Positions 58,158-64,000 of a stretch of 64,000 bases of DNA are shown piece after piece (positions within the stretch are counted from its first letter, which is position 1; every line of letters begins with the position of its first letter). A program made the translations under genes and the position numbers. The notes below the pieces were generated by a model. That model ran no database searches and was not told where the DNA came from. It saw only the letters and a list, made by a program, of their open reading frames with translations. The DNA lies in assembly GCF_029852145.1 (NCBI RefSeq), contig NC_079972.1, positions 644,901 to 708,900 of the forward strand. The letters are read 5' to 3'. This DNA comes from Microplitis mediator. Lineage: Eukaryota; Arthropoda; Insecta; Hymenoptera; Braconidae.

Positions 58158-58281
58158 TGGTAATAGTTATCATAATATTATAGTAATCGTTACTATAATA
58201 TTATGGTAATCGAAACCATATTGTTATGGTAACCGTTTCCATACTATATTATAATTGTTACCATAAATTTTTTATCCGTGT
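58158..58281. mobile_element. Fragment with ATTATGGTAATCGTTACC palindromes
   Basis: Iterated ATTATGGTAATAGTTATCAT-like units ending TTTTTTATCCGTG next to TA. Built like the CACGGAAAG family but with a different palindrome; the left end is not seen. Confidence 0.55.
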
Positions 58282-58430
58282 ATACCAATTTATTTTAAAT
58301 AAATTATAATATTTAAGTTCTACTTTCACAAATGTTGTCAACTCCAAATTGTAATATTATGTTGGTAACTATTACCATTAGGATATTAAGAATTACGATA
58401 TTGATAATATAGTTATAATTAGTTGATATA

Positions 58431-59314
58431 GGGGAAGGGGGGGGGGGGCAAAACGGGATACTTAACGAAAAATTTAGTTTTTAGGGACATAAATATCGTA
58501 AATTGGCTTTATTTTGATTCTATTTGAAATAAATATAACGAATTTTAGACTGCCATCGGAAAAAAAAATTTTATTTTCTGCGGGCAAAATGGGATACCCC
58601 AAAAAAAAGTAAATTTTTCTTTTTTTTTTTTTCAAGTGAATAAAATTGATGTAATAATGTCTTTCTAAATTGATGTAAGTAATAAAATTTACGTGTATAG
58701 GACGACGATACTCAATTTATCTGTGATTATTGTGAATAATTTTAGAGATTTATCTTTCATTAACAATGAATCAGTTATATATCGTTATCGTTATTTATTA
58801 TAAATTTTAATACTTATGTTAAAAATAATGTTAGTTAGTTTTCATTCCAAAGAAATTATTTTTATAAGAGAAATAATTAAATATTAAATATTAGAAAATT
58901 AACATAACTGTTAATAATGTGATATTATAGCACTAAAGTTATAAAATATTACAAAATTATGAAAGTTACAATGTAACAGTTAAAATTATGATGATTACCA
59001 ATGTTACAGTTTTAGAGTTTTTATTAGTATTATTGTTGTTATTGTTCTTGAGTTAATTAAAGAAATAAATTTCTTAATTTGTGATACTTCATGAAAATAA
59101 ATTTGTAGTACGATAAAATTTGTACATTTTTTTCATTTATACTTTTCGCAAAAAATATAAAAATGTTTTTTTTTAGCTTTGTATAGTTTAAAATTATACT
59201 AGATGTCATTTTTGACCATTTTTGAAAGTTTTTCGAGAAAAAAAAAAATTTTGACGAAATTTTGAGGGTATCCCATTTTGCCGGCCTATCCCGTTTTGCC
59301 CCCCCCCCTTCCCC
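58431..59314. mobile_element. TA-flanked MITE, GGGGCAAAACGGGATA ends
   Basis: Left end GGGGAAGGGG with a G-run, then GCAAAACGGGATACTTA. The right end reads TATCCCGTTTTGCCCC, a C-run and TTCCCC. TA flanks both sides. Internal boxes GGGCAAAATGGGATACCCC (58582) and TATCCCATTTTGCCGG (59270). Solo ends at 8450 and 14268 belong here. Confidence 0.85.
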
Positions 59315-59316
59315 TA

Positions 59317-59885
59317 ATAAAAGTTATAATTTATGATTATCATCAATAGCTGTAAATTTTTCCATACAATTTGTAGATACTACTATTTAGATTGTTTACT
59401 TAGTAAATCTAATGATCTCCACTCCTATTGAATTCAGTTCACAAATTTTACTATAACTAGATGATAACTTTTACTATTAAATTATCTCTGTGTACAAGTC
59501 ATAAAGTTTAAAATACCGACAGTAAGAATAAGCAACGAAATAAGATTTTTCACTAATAATAGTAATTTTGCGTTTGGATTGTAAACTATTTTTTCTGAGA
59601 GTATCTTTTAATTCGCGACTGTAATTATTAATTAATTTTAAGCTGCATTTTTTTTCCGCGTACCGTATTACTTTTTAATCGGCTGTAACTCTCGTTAACC
59701 AATATTATTCTATAATTATACTAAATCTAGGCATATGGGAAAATACCTATTTATACATAGTTCTAAGCAACTATATTGATTACTACATTATCTAGCCATC
59801 GCAATAATATACAGTGACATACAATTACATATCTAAAAAAAATTTTTCCTGATAATAATTTAAAAATATTTTTTCAACTACATTA
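59317..59885. other. Unassigned AT-rich DNA
   Basis: No gene or repeat ends recognised. Confidence 0.4.
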
Positions 59886-59887
59886 TT

Positions 59888-60780
59888 CCCGCATGGAAAA
59901 GCTATATATTGTTAAAAGTAGATAAAAAAATATATGGTAAATATGTGATAAATATATAGCGGCAAAAATATCTATATTGAAAAATATATGTTTTTTACAT
60001 ATATTCGATTATATATTTATCATAATATATTTACTTGTATATAATGTTTTGAATTTTTCTATATATATTATCTCATATAATGCTCAATATATTCTTATCA
60101 TATATGGATAGTATATATATAATTTATGAGTATAATATAATAAACTTGATATATATATCCGTATATTTTGACTCATATAATTAGTGGTATATGGTCTCTA
60201 TATAATTGATTATATATGAAAGAATTTATATGATTAAATATATGGTTCGCGGTATATTGGAATTATATTTTTCCAGTATATCAAAACTTATATTTTTCGC
60301 AATATATTGAAAATTTTATTTTTTAATATACTTTTTCAATTTCTACACAATTCCACAAAAGAAAAGTCAAATTTATTATTTTTTCTCCTTCTTTTCATTG
60401 ACCTTATATTTACTGGCAATAGCCTAAGAAAAGTAAAAAAAGTGCCATATATTTTACAATATATTGGAAACCATATATTTTGCAATATATTGGAAAACAT
60501 ATATAAAAAATACTATATATTAATTAATATACTACTTTCAATATAATATATCAATATAAAAAAGATATATTAAAATATATATGTAAAGCATACATAAAAA
60601 GTCATATATTGATAAATATATTGATAATATATTCTAGCAATATATTTTTTTTAAATATATTATCATATATTAATACGGCAAAAATATAAATATTATTTTA
60701 TATATTGTACAATATATCACACTATAATATTCATATATTCTATCATATATGTTTTCACATATAAAATTTTTTCATGCGGG
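59888..60780 (+). mobile_element. CCCGCATGG element (copy 4, uninterrupted)
   Basis: Starts CCCGCATGGAAAAGCTATAT and ends TTTTTTCATGCGGG; TT flanks both sides. It is the intact reference for the interrupted copy at 1979-6508. An 79-codon MKILFFN frame (60307-60546) corresponds to that at 6027-6275. Confidence 0.9.
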
Positions 60781-60782
60781 TT

Positions 60783-62253
60783 ATGCATGACCCAAATAAA
60801 TTTTTGGTATACGCAATACCATTCAATATTATATTTCTACCGAGATAAGAAATTTATAATTTAATAATTTATAACGCTATGAAAGCTAAGACTTTTCAAT
60901 ACATATGTATATCTATATATACCGTGTGTAAACATATTCATACAATCGATGTTAAATTATTTAATTTATGAAGGAATATTTTATCTGTTATTCATTTATC
61001 GTTAAACGAAGCATATTATCTAATATGATAAAAGAAAAATCCATTATATCTTTATTAGCTTTCAGGTTTAAAAAAAAACTATTAAAAACTAATGAATACG
61101 TAACATAAAGTTTTTATTTGTCAACAAAATACTAATTACGTATATTTTACTTTTTGTTTATTTATCTTTGACGTATTATATTATCTAACATACCTAAATG
61201 GACAATATATCATCATTGATTTCTATCGTCATAATAAGTCATATCAGTGATGATACTTTCTCAAGGGGTCTATTGCGCATGATGACTTCACTTGCTAACG
61301 AAAACTATTATGCTTCATTGAGGAGTACATCAGTTTAATTACATGGCAAGAACTATAGTTATATTAAAACAATAATCATAACAAATGTATAAAGAATATT
61401 TTTCTACATAGAGTTCTTCTGAACACAACATCAACAATATTTATTTATATAAAAATCAATTTAAAGTCAACAAAGCACGTTCGTAAAATACGACAAGTAA
61501 ATTTCTTACTCTCTTGTGTACGTGCCTGACTTAGTAGGACAATGTAACGGTGTGATCGTGAAATACGATGGTGTCGCAAGACTGTCAATAGACTATGAAT
61601 TACGAAAATTCTAGCCTCAATGCACATACATTCAAAGTATACTACATACTTAAAATTTTCAATAACTAAACAACAAATATCGGAAAATTAAACAAGTACT
61701 TTGTATTATTAATTTCGTTTTGAAGTTCAAATTATGACAAAGTTATGTAACATGTTGTCGCGTCAAATTAATAAATAACTGACGATATCGATTTATTAGA
61801 CAATAAGTTATTGTTTCTATATAATAAATTCAATATTGCACACCTCGAACGCGAAGCGGAGTGGACGAGTGGTAGTGCTCTGTTATTATGAGAAACAAAA
61901 TCCCAATTCACTCAACTTAAATTATTTACACTTTATATTGCACTGATATGGTAACAAAAAATACACTAATAGCGAAGGATATTCCAATGAACAATGTTTA
62001 TATGGTTACAGTTAAAAATCTTTATAAAAGTTTTTATAAAATTTTATAAAATTTTATACCGATGATGGGCTGGTAGAAACTTATGAAATTTAACGAAATT
62101 TCATAAAATGATACAGACAGTAATTATTTAAAAAAAACAAAAATATTCAATCGTGAAAAAATAAATTACATCAGATCTTATATATTGATCTAATGAATGA
62201 GGACATTTCTGGGACCGATTAAATATGTTTTTATTGACGAAAAAATTCCAGTG
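60783..62253. other. Mostly unassigned AT-rich DNA
   Basis: No gene recognised. A weak A-box-like GTGGACGAGTGGTAGTGC at 61862 lacks a good B box (AAATCCCAATTCA). TTTTATAAAATTTTATAAAA and TTCATAAAATGA near 62030-62105 resemble the DNA around 44690. Confidence 0.4.
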
Positions 62254-62322
62254 ACTACTGGGCTCGAACCTGGATTCTTCCGATTCTAAGTCCTTGATGC
62301 TATCCATTACACTGACCTACGT
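62254..62322 (-). ncRNA. tRNA-like sequence (SINE-like family 1)
   Basis: On the minus strand GTCAGTGTAATGGATAGC (A-box region) and AGGTTCGAGCCC (B box) with GACTTAGAATCGGAAG between, matching 20272-20343. Confidence 0.6.
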
Positions 62323-62342
62323 ACGTAGCCGCGTATTAATAA

Positions 62343-62511
62343 TAGTGTATTGCATAGTTAGGATGCTAAGATAGTCCTTATGTGGTGAGGGCAATGTTTT
62401 CAACACGAGACGTAGGGTTACATAGACGGGCCTTTGGGCCGTGTACGTGGCCCCAAGACGTGTGCTGAAATCATTGCGCTTGCGGGATGAAGACTATCTG
62501 AGTGTCCTACT
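62343..62511. mobile_element. Foldback MITE, ATAGTGTATTGCATAGTTAG arms
   Basis: Imperfect arms of about 70 bp (GCATAGTTAGGATGCTAAGA / TGAGTGTCCTACTATGC; CAATGTTTTCAACACG / CGTGTGCTGAAATCATTG) around a GC-rich loop (GGGCCTTTGGGCCG). Confidence 0.75.
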
Positions 62512-62602
62512 ATGCACTATATTTTATTCAACAATTGCCTGATTTACGCGATTAATGACAATATTCGAAGCGAAGTCTGTGACTGTTTAGCGACACGGTG
62601 TA

Positions 62603-63755
62603 CCCGGGAAAAAATTTTCAGACCTGATCATGCATGAGCAGGCATGAGTCTTCAGGCCTGATCAGACATGAAAAATGACCATGCCTGACCAGACCTGATC
62701 AGGCATGTTCAGGTCTGATCAGGTCTGTTCATGTCTGTTCTTGCCCATTCTGGTAAAACAATCATATATAAAAAAAATGGTCCTATAAAATTATATATAA
62801 TTATGCATAACTATATACAATTATATATAATTATTTCTATAAAAATGAAAAAAAAATAAAAAATATGGGAGTGTCTAGGATTCGAACCGTGGACCTTGCG
62901 CTTGAAAGTTCGCCTCGTTACCTGTTGACCTAAGAGATTGAGTTGAAAAGTAGGTCTCGTACGAACTTCAAGTACTGAAAGTCTTAAGACTCATGCCTGT
63001 TCATGTCTGATCAGGTCTGATCCTTTTTTCCCGGGTTATACGTGATAGATTCTTGGTCAAAAAAATTTTATATCTATGAACAGACATGAACAGACATAAC
63101 CAGGCATGAACAGGCCTGATCAGGCCTGAGCTTATTCAACGCTTCAGACATGAACAGACATGACCAGGCATGGGCAGGTATGATCAGTCCTGAGCGTAGT
63201 TAACGCTTCAGACATGAACAACCATGAACAGCCATGAATGACATGATCAGGCATGATCTGACCTGACTGTATTTAACGCTTCCGACATGAACAGCCATGA
63301 ACAGCCACGAACAGGCATGACCAGGCATGAACAGATATGGACAGGCCTGGGCATATTTAACACTTCAGATATGAACAGACATGAACAGGCATGAACATGT
63401 ATGATCAGGCCGGAGCATATTTAACACTTCAGACATGAACATGCATGAACAGACATGGACAGGCATGGACAGGTATGATCAGGCCTGAACGCAAAGAACG
63501 CTTCAGACATGAACAGACATGGTCAGGCATGAACAGACATGAACAGCCATGAACAGGCCTGAGTGTATTTAACGCCTCAGACATGAACAGGCATGGACAG
63601 GTATGATCAAGCCTGATCATGTCTAATTTCAGGCCTGATCATACATGAACAGGCATGATCAGGTCTAATTTCAGGCCTGATCATACATGAACAGGCATGG
63701 TCAGGCCTGATCATACATGAACAGGCATGGTCAGGCCTGATCATTTTTTCCCGGG
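62603..63755. mobile_element. CCCGGGAAAAAA element(s) with CAGGCCTGATCATGC core
   Basis: Left end CCCGGGAAAAAATTTTCAG at 62603. CCCGGG ends occur at 63035 and 63755, the outer one flanked by TA like the left. The core is hundreds of bases of ACAGGCATGAACAGGCCTGA-type units, with about 120-bp higher-order blocks each containing TATTTAACGCTTCAGACATG (63135-63560). It may be one element of 433 bp joined to a second, truncated one. Confidence 0.8.
62871..62937 (-). ncRNA. tRNA-like sequence inside the CCCGGG element
   Basis: On the minus strand TTAGGTCAACAGGTAACG (A box) and CGGTTCGAATCC (perfect B box), about normal tRNA spacing. Acceptor ends do not pair well. Surrounded by CAGGTCTGATCAGG units. 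Confidence 0.6.
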
Positions 63756-64000
63756 TACCCCCAAAATTACAATAAACCATCGACTCTAAAAAAATGGCAC
63801 AACGACAACCATGTGACACAGCACTCTACATGTGATGAATTGAAGTAGCCAAATTTAGTGTACTAGCCGTTCAACTTACATTTTGACTAAAAACTTTAAG
63901 TTGTTCAACGAGTTCTTATGATGCTTAATAGATGGAGCTCAGTTAAAAATATTGAGACGCGTGGTGAAATGTCATTTTAACACTCACGTTTCACAACGCT
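63756..64000. other. Unassigned
   Basis: Short end stretch with no recognisable gene or repeat. Confidence 0.4.

Noticed and set aside
63070..63740. Regularly spaced short repeats that look like a CRISPR array
   Set aside because: Units are contiguous degenerate palindromes without distinct spacers, inside a CCCGGG-ended element in a eukaryotic genome.

Overview
This is an AT-rich animal nuclear DNA window, most likely from an insect. I lean towards a hymenopteran parasitoid wasp, from the style of its repeat families and from one recognisable insect gene exon; the species call is inference. Almost no host protein-coding sequence is present. The best coding feature is a 181-bp minus-strand exon (13819-13999) of the bHLH-Zip transcription factor Mitf (MITF/TFEB/TFE3 family), with intact splice sites and the expected phase-1 junction just before the DNA-contacting basic region. 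No further Mitf exon was found, so most of the window is probably intron and flank of that gene. A second, weaker candidate is a two-exon small membrane-protein gene on the plus strand (42605-42996).

The rest is a dense mosaic of non-autonomous DNA transposons (MITE-like), many nested in one another. Several insertions can be proven because an uninterrupted relative of the host sequence lies elsewhere in the window. Main groups: (1) TA-flanked elements with GGGGAGGGTGGGGC-like ends (544, 16367, 18340, 31822, 33507, 58431); (2) TA-flanked elements with CAC(G/T/A)G-A-rich ends (1996, 12639, 15534, 15728, 20770, 22010, 27243, 27725, 40609, 44746); (3) elements with CCC...GGG ends and 2-bp target duplications of varying sequence (1979, 20818, 23505, 23616, 29827, 34277, 52194, 55304, 59888, 49582, 62603); (4) one TTAA-flanked Kolobok-type element carrying broken transposase reading frames (3641-5454); (5) a truncated non-LTR retrotransposon tail (51183-51641); (6) tRNA-like sequences with Pol III A and B boxes, several inside the DNA elements.

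Layout: 1-8.5 kb, a three-level nest and dispersed ACTTCCC/GAGCTC repeats; 9.9-13.6 kb, iterated-palindrome elements; 13.8-14.0 kb, the Mitf exon; 14.4-23 kb, heavily nested elements with GT-rich minisatellites; 23.4-26.8 kb, a 3.2-kb composite foldback; 27-34 kb, more elements, including one carrying a DUF4806-like gene remnant; 35-44 kb, sparser, with the candidate membrane gene and a promoter-like stretch; 44.7-64 kb, further elements, a 527-bp tandem duplication, a long (TA)n tract and iterated-palindrome elements.

The most unusual theme is that many unrelated-looking families share one design: short terminal repeats around a core built of one short palindrome repeated many times, a different palindrome in each family (TTACCGTAAATTACGGTAA, ATTATGGGAACCATTCCC, GGCCAAGCCTTGGCC, CAGGCCTGATCATGC, AGATCTGGCCAGATCT, AACTGGCCAGTTACTGG).
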